Shown here piece by piece: positions 1 to 7,477 of a DNA stretch of 64,000 nt. The stretch's first letter is position 1. Each line of letters begins with the position of its first letter. A program made the position numbers and the translations under genes. The notes under the pieces were generated by a model that was given only the letters and a program-made list of their open reading frames with translations, was not told the origin of the DNA and made no database searches. The DNA comes from a virus, in IMG/VR virus record IMGVR_UViG_3300036945_000368, positions 16,031 to 80,030 of that record. One strand, 5' to 3'.

Positions 1-680
1 TTACTTATGTTTTCAAATGCAGTTAATATTTGCAAATTCCAAGGGACATGTAAGCCGCAAACTGTTTCACCTCTGAGAGGTATGATGTGGTCTACATGAT
101 GCATTATACCTGTATCCAGAGTCAGTTGTTCGCAACGTTCGTAAATTAATCTAATTTGCTCTAAATGTTCTACAGTCAACCAAGAAGGAGTTGCTTTAAG
201 TTTGGAAGCCCTGTATTTAGCATGATTAGCATTACACCTATCTTTATTTTTCTTTTTCCATGTAGAAGCTTGTTCCTTAACTTTAGTAGGATTATTTTGC
301 CGATATTTTGCCGAACTTTGTTTATAATCTTCTGTAAAAATTGCATACTTAAGTTCATTCAATGCTCTTAGTATTTCTTTATTTTTCTCGTTATACTCAT
401 GCCGCGATTTTGCTCTACAAACTTTACAACAACTTCTGTACCCATCCGCACTGACCGATTCTTTAGAAAATTCAAAAATAGGCTTCTCTGTTAAACAATC
501 ATTACAAATCTTATATGTCAAAACAGGGTAATTTTTTTGTGATAGTTTTGCAGTAATCTTTGATTGAGATAGTCTACAAGACTTGCAGACATGTCGGTAA
601 CCAGTCTTACAGGAAGAACTTTTCGCAAATTGATTCAAAGGTTTTGTAAGATTACATTTTTTACAAATTTGTTCTAACAT
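1..680 (-). CDS. HNH homing endonuclease, cut by the window edge
   Basis: I translated the minus strand from ATG at 680; the frame stays open for 226 codons to base 1, so the last few residues lie outside the window. The N-terminal half holds two zinc-ribbon-like modules (CKKC...CKSC near residues 6-33 and CNDC...CKVC near 56-85). A basic linker follows, then an HNH core (HVDHIIP, CGLHVPWNLQ) at the C-terminus. The C-terminal 75 residues closely match the HNH protein at 52964-53452. Free-standing HNH enzymes of this kind nick DNA and spread as selfish genes; target unknown. It lies downstream of the deaminase gene, overlapping it by 7 bases. Confidence 0.85.
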   Translation of the reverse strand, partial: MLEQICKKCNLTKPLNQFAKSSSCKTGYRHVCKSCRLSQSKITAKLSQKNYPVLTYKICNDCLTEKPIFEFSKESVSADGYRSCCKVCRAKSRHEYNEKNKEILRALNELKYAIFTEDYKQSSAKYRQNNPTKVKEQASTWKKKNKDRCNANHAKYRASKLKATPSWLTVEHLEQIRLIYERCEQLTLDTGIMHHVDHIIPLRGETVCGLHVPWNLQILTAFENIS

Positions 681-1126
681 AGTTGTGTCTCACTGTACTG
701 TTGAATTCTTACACCAGAACCTTCTAGCAAATCTAAGCCAGATGCATCACGGTAAGGTGTCTTGTAGACTATGCGTTTAACGCCAGCTTGAACCATCATA
801 GCGCTGCATTGTACGCAAGGTGCAAGTGTAACATACACAGTTGAATCAACACAGCTTACACCCTCTCGTGCAGCTTTCAAAATACAGTTCAACTCTGCAT
901 GAATTACTTCTGGTTTTGTAACTCGTGTAACAAACCAATCCTTATCGATAAGTTCTTCTTCACAGCAGTTATCACGCCCTTTAGCAGTGCCATTATAGCC
1001 AGTGAGGGTTACCCCGTGACTAGTGACTAAAACAGCTCCTACCTGCGCTCTAACAGCCTTTGAGAGCATTGCATGAGTTAGTGCTGTCTGCATGTAGACG
1101 CTATCAAGTTCTTTTTGACTAGCCAT
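674..1126 (-). CDS. dCMP deaminase-like protein
   Basis: A 150-residue zinc-dependent deaminase. The catalytic HAE lies at residues 76-78 and the second zinc half-site PCVQC has its cysteines at 104 and 107, the standard cytidine/deoxycytidylate deaminase layout. The family turns dCMP into dUMP, feeding dTMP synthesis. The start overlaps the stop of the upstream gene by 8 bases, so the genes are probably translationally coupled. It is one of two deaminases in this short operon. The specific substrate is inferred from length and motif spacing. Confidence 0.88.
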   Translation of the reverse strand: MASQKELDSVYMQTALTHAMLSKAVRAQVGAVLVTSHGVTLTGYNGTAKGRDNCCEEELIDKDWFVTRVTKPEVIHAELNCILKAAREGVSCVDSTVYVTLAPCVQCSAMMVQAGVKRIVYKTPYRDASGLDLLEGSGVRIQQYSETQLC

Positions 1127-1388
1127 GATACACCTTTACAATCGTTTTAGGTGTTAATTTATCTGGAGGTTGTTTCTCCATAACTTCAACAGCTCTTTCA
1201 AAAGTGTTTACCTTAGCATTGTCAATATAAGCGATAGTCCACCACATGATATCTTCAAAGAATCCACCCAACCATGCAGCGCGGTCCTTATATACCCACA
1301 TTAGACCACACCAGCCACGCTTACGTACAGCAAAATTACCATCGGCAAATTCCACAATATGTGGTTTAAAAATGTTATAGAACTTCAT
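1119..1388 (-). CDS. hypothetical protein, 89 aa
   Basis: I do not recognise this family. I chose ATG 1388 (MKFYN) because the open frame upstream of it runs deep into the preceding deaminase gene. With this start the two overlap by 14 bases. The protein is aromatic-rich (repeated W and Y in residues 25-55) and has no clear membrane segment. It sits between two deaminase genes and overlaps both, so it is probably made in step with them. No function is claimed. Confidence 0.7.
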   Translation of the reverse strand: MKFYNIFKPHIVEFADGNFAVRKRGWCGLMWVYKDRAAWLGGFFEDIMWWTIAYIDNAKVNTFERAVEVMEKQPPDKLTPKTIVKVYHG

Positions 1389-1722
1389 ATTCTTTAATTC
1401 CTTCTTCAGATGTATAACGAACAAACTTAACACCAAAACCTTTCAGCATTGCTTGACAAGTTGGACAAGGTTTGGCAATAGCCATATCACCATTGTCATG
1501 AAAACGCTGCACTAGAATGCTATGGATATCTTTACGTCCAGATTGTAGCACAGCTGATAACTCAGCATGCTGGTAAATCTTTTCATTAGACTCTCCAGCC
1601 TTAACTGCAAAGTGCTGCATCAAAGGATGAGACTTATTGTAGTTGTTAGTACCAGTTCCTAGTACCTTTCCTTTGCGATCAAAGCATGTAGCTACAATAG
1701 TGTAGCGTTTTCGTACTGACAT
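1375..1722 (-). CDS. second zinc-dependent deaminase-fold protein
   Basis: A 115-residue protein with a complete deaminase zinc site: HAE at residues 52-54 and PCPTC with cysteines at 86 and 89. It is shorter than a typical dCMP deaminase and resembles small cytidine-deaminase-like phage proteins. ATG 1722 is chosen because it forms a TAATG overlap with the upstream stop. The substrate (free nucleotide, nucleoside or polynucleotide) cannot be told from sequence. It is clearly divergent from the deaminase at 674-1126. Confidence 0.8.
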   Translation of the reverse strand: MSVRKRYTIVATCFDRKGKVLGTGTNNYNKSHPLMQHFAVKAGESNEKIYQHAELSAVLQSGRKDIHSILVQRFHDNGDMAIAKPCPTCQAMLKGFGVKFVRYTSEEGIKEYEVL

Positions 1723-2171
1723 TAGCAACTGCCCTTAGCTTTCTTGAGTTTGCGTTGAATAGACGAGAGTTTGTTACTTTGAATTTTAAGTTTACGCTTC
1801 CAACTCTTGAGTTGATTCAGATACGCAAAATCTTCTAAAGTATTTGGATTATCAGGGTCACACAACAACCAGTGAACTTGGATATCACGGTTGATTAGTT
1901 TCTTGACCTCTTCCACCCTAGTTAGTGCAACACGGTTGATGCTGACAAGAAAATCAATGTCTTCGTTAGTAAGGGTTTCGATATTGTGCAAGATGACAGT
2001 GTTGCGTACCTCAAAGTTCACTGGTTCACCACCCAACAGTAAAGCCTCTTGCGTAGGTTTGCCTTGTACTGATTTCTCAGCACGTTTCCAGAAGATTTCG
2101 GCCAGTGTACGTTCATCTTCACCAAGACCCATACGCTCAACCAAGCTATCGAACTCAGATTTCATTTGCAT
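1722..2171 (-). CDS. hypothetical protein, 149 aa
   Basis: First gene of the leftmost minus-strand operon. ATG 2171 is preceded at 5 bases by AGGAG. The C-terminal 45 residues are strongly basic and probably helical (many K, with S and Q), and the middle is mixed alpha/beta. I do not recognise the family. The basic tail would suit nucleic-acid contact, but that is inference only. It is transcribed from the promoter at 2201-2229 together with the two deaminases. Confidence 0.75.
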   Translation of the reverse strand: MQMKSEFDSLVERMGLGEDERTLAEIFWKRAEKSVQGKPTQEALLLGGEPVNFEVRNTVILHNIETLTNEDIDFLVSINRVALTRVEEVKKLINRDIQVHWLLCDPDNPNTLEDFAYLNQLKSWKRKLKIQSNKLSSIQRKLKKAKGSC

Positions 2172-2200
2172 TGCAGCTCCTTTAAGTTATTGAAGCCTCT

Positions 2201-2229
2201 ACTTTACCACAACTTTTTGCTGTTTGCAA
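2201..2229 (-). promoter_or_regulatory. sigma70-like promoter for the leftward deaminase operon
   Basis: On the minus strand, TTGCAA (2229-2224) and TAAAGT (2206-2201) are separated by exactly 17 bases. The site lies 30 bases upstream of the first gene and is divergent from the promoter at 2262-2290. Confidence 0.55.
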
Positions 2230-2261
2230 CACTTATTTTGAAAATATTTCTAACATTGTGC

Positions 2262-2290
2262 TTGCCTTCTAACAAGAACTATGCTATAGT
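2262..2290 (+). promoter_or_regulatory. sigma70-like promoter for the rightward early block
   Basis: TTGCCT (2262-2267), a 17-base spacer, then TATAGT (2285-2290) preceded by TGC (extended -10 type). It lies 30 bases upstream of the first plus-strand gene. The same ATGC-TATAxT context recurs at 9795 and 60323. Confidence 0.65.
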
Positions 2291-2319
2291 GTAGTTTTCA
2301 ACGTTACAAGGAGAACCCT

Positions 2320-2622
2320 ATGAATGACCCGTATAATCAGTTATCTGTAGCATCAGGTGTTACAGATGGTAGTACTAACAAACCAGAAGTTTACTATGAA
2401 GGTGAACCTAGGTTTTGGTTTTGGTACGATACTGTTCAAGAAGTAGCTAGTTTAGAAAGAGTGTGGAACCACCCTGTACTAGGTTTCTGTCGTGATGTAC
2501 GTACAAGCGCAGTCCTTCGAAAGTTTGATGGTGGTTTTGAGACACGTAACACCATCTACAAAGAACTTACACCACAGATTCGTGCAACTTTTGCACCTAA
2601 ATTTTTAACAGAGGTAGAATAA
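2320..2622 (+). CDS. hypothetical protein, 100 aa
   Basis: First gene of the rightward early block, with AAGGAG seven bases before ATG 2320. It is soluble and aromatic-rich (WFWYD near residue 33), with no membrane segment or known motif that I can name. Its stop codon shares a base with the next start (TAATG at 2620-2624), so translation is likely coupled. Early position suggests a host-takeover or DNA-metabolism role, but nothing in the sequence shows which. Confidence 0.75.
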   Translation: MNDPYNQLSVASGVTDGSTNKPEVYYEGEPRFWFWYDTVQEVASLERVWNHPVLGFCRDVRTSAVLRKFDGGFETRNTIYKELTPQIRATFAPKFLTEVE

Positions 2623-3203
2623 TGTCACAGATTATTTATAATGCTATTCGTACACCCGATGGTACAGTTCTGCACAGTCGTCATCGTCATGACTACAAAG
2701 AACACTTAGATGCTATTACTGGTGAACTGTATATCAATGACGGTGGCAATGATTACCAGCGCCGTAGTGTAAATACAACACCAGCTGAAGAACTTTCTAT
2801 CACAATGGATGATTCTCATAGTGTCAAACGACAGTTTATTACATGGAAGACTTACGGTAAGGACGGAGAATTTCCAGAAGGTAAGTTGCTCAAATTGTGT
2901 GATATGGAGGTTGACCATATTCGTGCTATACTTGATACTCAACACCACATTCATGGTACGTATATTGAACAGTTGTTTGCAGATGAGTTAGAATGGAGAG
3001 AGGACAACTCTGTAGGCACTTTAGGTGATTTTTCTGAATGGCTTATGGCGGCTCAATCCGGTACAATCGGACCTTTCGGTAAACCTATGCCATTGATTAC
3101 AGAAATTCTTTATGGAGTTTGTAAGAACAACGAAGAACAATTTAAGCAAGTTTGTGATATGATGCAGGTTGCTTTCGAAGCAGGTCAAAAATTTAAGGAG
3201 TAA
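2622..3203 (+). CDS. conserved phage protein of unknown function, 193 aa
   Basis: The N-terminus (IIYNAIRTPDGT, then SRHRHDY and DGGNDY) resembles a protein I have seen in many early regions of phages of Gram-negative hosts and for which I know no function. The C-terminal half is helical. It begins in a TAATG overlap with the preceding gene. Conserved H, D and Y residues in the N-terminal third could form a metal or catalytic site, but that is inference. Confidence 0.78.
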   Translation: MSQIIYNAIRTPDGTVLHSRHRHDYKEHLDAITGELYINDGGNDYQRRSVNTTPAEELSITMDDSHSVKRQFITWKTYGKDGEFPEGKLLKLCDMEVDHIRAILDTQHHIHGTYIEQLFADELEWREDNSVGTLGDFSEWLMAAQSGTIGPFGKPMPLITEILYGVCKNNEEQFKQVCDMMQVAFEAGQKFKE

Positions 3204-3205
3204 CT

Positions 3206-3343
3206 ATGTCAGAAACTGAAAAATTTTGGGTTGCAGTTGCAGCTAAGTTTGGTGATAACCGTCAGTGGCATCAATTGCAACCGCAGGAGCAACATCAGGT
3301 TATCATGGGTATCAACATGATTTTATCGGTGGTAGCGCGATGA
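3206..3343 (+). CDS. small hypothetical protein, 45 aa
   Basis: ATG 3206 follows AAGGAG by 5 bases. The frame gives 45 residues (starts MSETEKFW, ends MILSVVAR) and stops at TGA 3341-3343. That stop overlaps the next start in an ATGA arrangement, which supports this being a real gene. The protein is rich in Q and H around residues 20-31. Function unknown. Confidence 0.6.
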   Translation: MSETEKFWVAVAAKFGDNRQWHQLQPQEQHQVIMGINMILSVVAR

Positions 3344-3624
3344 AATTCCAAAAGAAACCAGTAATCATTGATGCATATCAGTGGGATGGTAGTAGAGGCT
3401 GTGCTGAGGATATCTCTGCGCTATTTCCAAAGTTAGTTACTAACTCGTTTGAATATTATATGAATCTAGATGACAAACACCCTAACAGTTGGACCATCTA
3501 TACTCTTGAAGGTTTAATCACAGCAAAGCCAAACGATTGGATTATTAAAGGTGTACAAGGAGAGTTTTATCCTTGTAAGCCAGATATTTTTGAACAAACT
3601 TATACCCACTGGATTGAAGTATGA
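3340..3624 (+). CDS. PGDYG-like conserved phage protein
   Basis: I chose ATG 3340, which overlaps the previous stop as ATGA. The product is 94 residues: MKFQKKPVIIDAYQW at the N-terminus, a central TLEG segment, then NDWIIKGVQGEFYPCKPDIFEQTY. This is the pattern of a very common phage protein family (PGDYG-like, often written KFRKKPVVIEA). Its role is not established. It is part of a chain of four genes linked by ATGA overlaps that ends at the DNA ligase. Confidence 0.8.
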   Translation: MKFQKKPVIIDAYQWDGSRGCAEDISALFPKLVTNSFEYYMNLDDKHPNSWTIYTLEGLITAKPNDWIIKGVQGEFYPCKPDIFEQTYTHWIEV

Positions 3625-3731
3625 CATTTCCTAAGCTAATTTGGATGAGTCCAAAGATTTTTTATTACGCAGGTTTGTATCTTAAACTTGGTAACAAACG
3701 TTACCGCATATTGAAAGTAGGTCCACGATGA
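3621..3731 (+). CDS. small hypothetical protein, 36 aa
   Basis: A 36-residue frame that starts inside the previous stop (ATGA at 3621) and ends inside the start of the DNA ligase gene (ATGA at 3728). The double coupling argues that it is translated. It is basic (K and R in the second half) with an aromatic IFYYAGLYL stretch. Function unknown. An alternative is that it only carries ribosomes from the previous gene to the ligase. Confidence 0.5.
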   Translation: MTFPKLIWMSPKIFYYAGLYLKLGNKRYRILKVGPR

Positions 3732-4630
3732 TTCCAGAAGGTTTTAAGCCAAGTCTCGCAATTGAACAAGCTAAGGTTAAGACACAACCAGCACTACGCT
3801 ATCTCAGTGAAAAGCTTGACGGTATTCGTTGTGTAATCTTTGGTGGTGTTGCGTATAGTCGCAGTCTTAAAAAGATTCCTAACCTATCAATTCAAGCATA
3901 TGTAGCGCATCACGCTACAGTACTCGAAGGTATGGATTGTGAAATTATTGTTGGTGACAAGAATGCACCAGATGTATTCACACAATCAACTTCTGGCGTT
4001 ATGCGTATTGAAGGTGAACCTGATTTTACTTTGTGGGTGTTCGACTATTACCATCCAGATAAAGTGTGGTTGGAGCGTTACAATCAGTTGCAAGATATGT
4101 ATGACCGTGGACGTTTCCCACAACGTGCCCAATTGCTTAAGCATACGTACATGCTTGATGATGAAGATATCGATGCAGCTGAAGCCTATTTCCTAGACTT
4201 AGGTGCTGAAGGTGTTATGTTGCGCGATGCACATGCTAAATATAAGTGTGGTCGCTCTGGTACAAAGAATCCAGAACTACAGAAGGTTAAGCGTTTCGTA
4301 GACAAGGAATTTGAAATCATTGGTTGGGAGCCAAAGTACCACAATACTAATGAAGCAAAGACCAATGAGTTAGGACGCACAGAACGCTCTACAGCTAAAG
4401 ATGGTATGGTAGCCCTAGATACTATGGGAACGCTCCTTCTACGTACCTCTGAGGGCTTAGAATTCGGTTGTGGTAGTGGATTCACTGACGCTTTACGTGC
4501 AGAGCTGTGGGAGATTCGTGATACACTAGCAGGTCAGCTTGCAAAGGTAAAATATTTCGATGTAGGAACTGGTTATAGCGTACCTCGCTTTCCAGTGTTT
4601 CAAGGTATTCGTCATAAAGACGACATGTAA
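3728..4630 (+). CDS. ATP-dependent DNA ligase
   Basis: A 300-residue small ATP-dependent ligase. Motif I is EKLDGIR with the adenylated lysine at residue 29. Motif III-like FDYY, motif IV EGVMLR and motif V LQKVKR follow in order, then a C-terminal OB-type region. It joins nicks left during replication or recombination. The length fits minimal phage ligases. The start overlaps the preceding small gene by ATGA. It is followed after 9 bases by an RNA ligase gene, so two nucleotidyltransferase-fold ligases sit side by side. Confidence 0.92.
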   Translation: MIPEGFKPSLAIEQAKVKTQPALRYLSEKLDGIRCVIFGGVAYSRSLKKIPNLSIQAYVAHHATVLEGMDCEIIVGDKNAPDVFTQSTSGVMRIEGEPDFTLWVFDYYHPDKVWLERYNQLQDMYDRGRFPQRAQLLKHTYMLDDEDIDAAEAYFLDLGAEGVMLRDAHAKYKCGRSGTKNPELQKVKRFVDKEFEIIGWEPKYHNTNEAKTNELGRTERSTAKDGMVALDTMGTLLLRTSEGLEFGCGSGFTDALRAELWEIRDTLAGQLAKVKYFDVGTGYSVPRFPVFQGIRHKDDM

Positions 4631-4639
4631 GGAGTAAAT

Positions 4640-5674
4640 ATGTCAGAACGTCAATTAGCAACAATCCGTAAAATCGCTGCATTAGAACCTATTGAAGGCG
4701 CAGATGCAATCGAAGTAGCCGTAGTCGATGGTTGGAAAGTGGTAGTAAAAAAGGGGGAGTTTGCTGTAAATCAGTTAGCGGTATATTTCGAATTGGATGC
4801 GTGGATTCCAACAGAACTAGCGCCGTTCTTATCCAAAGGTAAAGAACCTCGTGCTTTCGAAGGTATCCGTGGTGAACGCCTACGTACAGTTAAACTACGT
4901 GGTCAAATCAGCCAAGGCTTGTTACTGCCTTATATTGAAACCTTAACTGTTGAACATGAAGGTAATACAGGCATTGGCGATTGGAAAGAAGGTGATGACG
5001 TTACAGAAGCCTTAGGTATTAAAAAGTGGGAGCGTCCTATGAATGCTCAACTTGCAGGTATGGCACGAGGCAATTTCCCTGCATTAGTACCAAAGACTGA
5101 CCAAGCACGTATTCAAAACCTTACTCGTGATTTTGAGAAGTTGCAGGAAGATACGTGGTCCATTACCGAAAAGCTTGATGGTTCGTCTTGCACTTTCTAT
5201 TTGGATTCAGAAGGTGAATTTCACGTATGCAGTCGCAATCTAGACTTGAAACCTGACGAGGTAAATACCTTTTGGAAACTTGCCTTGCAATTGGATATCG
5301 AAGCTGTTATGCGCCGACATAGCCTATTAGGTATGGCTATTCAAGGTGAAATGATCGGTGAAGGTATTCAAGGTAATCAGTACAAGACAAGGCTTGACTT
5401 TTACGTTTACGACATGTACAATACAAGTACTGGCGAGTACATCTTGCCAATTCAGCTTGAAGCTGCATGTAAACGTTTAGGTTTAAAGCACGTACCTATT
5501 ATTGCATCCAACACCGATATCAAAGAACAGACAATTGAATCTATTTTGCAATTTGCAGAAGGTAAGTCTCAATTGAATGGTAGTGAGAGGGAAGGTTTGG
5601 TCTTTAAGAGTAGTACTGTACATTACTTAAGTTTTAAAGCTGTGAGTAATCGTTGGCTCATGAAATATGAATAA
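4640..5674 (+). CDS. RNA ligase, DRB0094/Rnl5-like
   Basis: 344 residues. The N-terminal 100-120 residues form an OB-like domain, and the nucleotidyltransferase domain begins near 150 with motif I TEKLDGSS (lysine 178). Then come motif III FYVYDMY, motif IV EGLVFKS and a motif V-like SFKAVSNRWL. An N-terminal OB domain before the ligase core is the layout of the Deinococcus DRB0094 RNA ligase family, which seals 3'-OH/5'-phosphate ends. With about ten tRNA genes in this genome, repair of cut tRNA is a reasonable guess, but no kinase/phosphatase partner is visible. AAGGAG precedes the start. Confidence 0.85.
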   Translation: MSERQLATIRKIAALEPIEGADAIEVAVVDGWKVVVKKGEFAVNQLAVYFELDAWIPTELAPFLSKGKEPRAFEGIRGERLRTVKLRGQISQGLLLPYIETLTVEHEGNTGIGDWKEGDDVTEALGIKKWERPMNAQLAGMARGNFPALVPKTDQARIQNLTRDFEKLQEDTWSITEKLDGSSCTFYLDSEGEFHVCSRNLDLKPDEVNTFWKLALQLDIEAVMRRHSLLGMAIQGEMIGEGIQGNQYKTRLDFYVYDMYNTSTGEYILPIQLEAACKRLGLKHVPIIASNTDIKEQTIESILQFAEGKSQLNGSEREGLVFKSSTVHYLSFKAVSNRWLMKYE

Positions 5675-5682
5675 GGAGTAGA

Positions 5683-7416
5683 ATGGCATTATTCGTTAAG
5701 CATACGAATTGCGAAAAATGTGGAAGTTCTAATGGCAATGCTATCTATAACGATGGCAGTCATTATTGTTGGGTATGTCAAGATAAAACACTAAGCGAAG
5801 ATTATAAGGCCCAACTTGATTCTAAAAAGCGCAAGGGTAAAGTTAAAAAAGTAAAGGAAGTTGAAGATATGGAAGTTAAACCTAGCACTAAACCTGCTCT
5901 GACTAAAGAAGAAAACCAAGAGTTCAAATCAGAAACCTCTGCAACAGGCAAGGGTTTTAGAGGCATTCGTGACGAGTTTAATAAGCAGTTCGGTGTACGC
6001 TATTCCTTTTCAGAAGAGACAGGCGAAGTAGTTGAACAAGCTTACCCATGTACTCAAGCTGGTGAATTAGTTGGTTACAAGATTCGTGAAGTGCCAAAGA
6101 ATTTTTACTCTAAGGCTCGTACTGGTGCTGACTGTGATTTATTCATGCAGTTCAAGTTTAACCGTGGTGGGCGTTATGTTATTATTACTGAAGGTGAAGT
6201 AGATGCGTTATCTGCGTATCAAATGCTTTCTGATTATAATAAAGAACGTAAGAGTGAATATGAAATTGCCGTAGTAAGTCCAACGACAGGTGCTAGTTCA
6301 CACAAGCAAATCGCAGGACAGTATAAGTTCTTTGATACGTTTGAACAGATTGTTGTTTCATACGACAATGACAAAGCTGGTCAAGCTGCTATTGAGAATA
6401 TCGTCAAGGTTTTACCTAAGGGTAAAGTCAAGATTATGTCTATGCGTTTTAAGGATGCAAACGAGTACTTAGAGAAGGGTGAAGAGAAGGCTTTTATTAG
6501 TGACTTCTACAACGCTAAGACCTACGTACCAGTTGGTGTATTACCTTCTAGCGGTTTGTATGATCGTATCTTGAATCAATCTTCAATAGCTAAAATTCCA
6601 TTCCCACCTTTTATGGGGCAATTGAATGAGCTGTTTATTGGTGGTATGCCATTAGGACATATTATCAACATTGCTGCAGATACTGGCATCGGTAAAACTA
6701 CTCTGGTAAATGAAATGATTTACTATTGGGTATTTAATTCTCCACACATGATTGGTATTGTTTCTATGGAACTTGATGCTGGTCAATATGGTGAAGCTTT
6801 ATTATCTCGACATATTGAAAAGAAGTTAGCTCTTATTCCGACACAGGAAGAGAAATTAGCGTTCTTACAATCTGACCGAGTTAGAGCGCAAGCTGACGAA
6901 TTAATGCTCGATTCCAGTGGTAATTCACGCTTCTATTTGCTAGATAACCGTGATGGTTCAGTGGACGATATTAAAGATACTATCGAAGAGTTAGTTGTAG
7001 GTTGTGGTGCTAAGGTTATTGTCTTAGACCCGTTACAAGATATCTTAGATGGTTTAGGTAATGAAGAGCAAGCTGAGTTCATGAAGTGGGCTAAGGGCTT
7101 TATGAAAAGCCATAGCGTTACGTTCGTATTCATTAACCACATGCGTAAAACACCTGCTGGTCAAAATGGAGCCGATAGCGAACAAAACATTATGGGTTCA
7201 AGTACCATTATCAAATCTGCATCTGCTAACATCTTGTTGAAACGAGACAAAATGGCAGAAGACGAGTTGACACGTAATAGCACAGAAATCAGTGTAACTA
7301 AGAACCGTGTATGCGGTTTGACAGGTCCAGCTGGTTCTATCTACTACGACAACAACACGCATACATTGCACAACCTGAAAGATTGGATGCAAGCAAACGT
7401 AAGCGATGTCAGGTAA
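5683..7416 (+). CDS. T7 gp4-like DNA primase-helicase
   Basis: 577 residues. The N-terminal zinc-binding domain has CEKC near residue 10 and CWVC near 30. A TOPRIM primase core (EGEVDALS; YDNDKAG) follows in residues 60-280. The C-terminal RecA-type helicase has Walker A (DTGIGKTT) near residue 333 and a DPLQDIL Walker B region. This is the bifunctional primase-helicase layout of T7-like phages: it unwinds DNA and primes the lagging strand. It lies directly upstream of the polymerase gene. Confidence 0.93.
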   Translation: MALFVKHTNCEKCGSSNGNAIYNDGSHYCWVCQDKTLSEDYKAQLDSKKRKGKVKKVKEVEDMEVKPSTKPALTKEENQEFKSETSATGKGFRGIRDEFNKQFGVRYSFSEETGEVVEQAYPCTQAGELVGYKIREVPKNFYSKARTGADCDLFMQFKFNRGGRYVIITEGEVDALSAYQMLSDYNKERKSEYEIAVVSPTTGASSHKQIAGQYKFFDTFEQIVVSYDNDKAGQAAIENIVKVLPKGKVKIMSMRFKDANEYLEKGEEKAFISDFYNAKTYVPVGVLPSSGLYDRILNQSSIAKIPFPPFMGQLNELFIGGMPLGHIINIAADTGIGKTTLVNEMIYYWVFNSPHMIGIVSMELDAGQYGEALLSRHIEKKLALIPTQEEKLAFLQSDRVRAQADELMLDSSGNSRFYLLDNRDGSVDDIKDTIEELVVGCGAKVIVLDPLQDILDGLGNEEQAEFMKWAKGFMKSHSVTFVFINHMRKTPAGQNGADSEQNIMGSSTIIKSASANILLKRDKMAEDELTRNSTEISVTKNRVCGLTGPAGSIYYDNNTHTLHNLKDWMQANVSDVR

Positions 7417-7419
7417 CAG

Positions 7420-7458
7420 TTGACGTAAGCCCTAAGTTGTGATAGACTTGGGGCTTAT
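7420..7458 (+). promoter_or_regulatory. promoter overlapping a hairpin, before the DNA polymerase gene
   Basis: TTGACG (7420-7425), 17 bases, then TAGACT (7443-7448). A hairpin with arms TAAGCCC (7426-7432) and GGGCTTA lies across the same bases and is followed by a T-rich stretch. The segment could therefore stop primase transcripts and start polymerase transcripts. Which use applies is not shown. Confidence 0.5.
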
Positions 7459-7477
7459 TGCATTTTGAAAGGAAGTT

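Noticed and set aside
3265-3624. A longer form of the PGDYG-like gene starting at 3265.
   Set aside because: The extra N-terminus has no ribosome site and overlaps the 45-residue gene. Family proteins begin at MKF..KP, matching ATG 3340.
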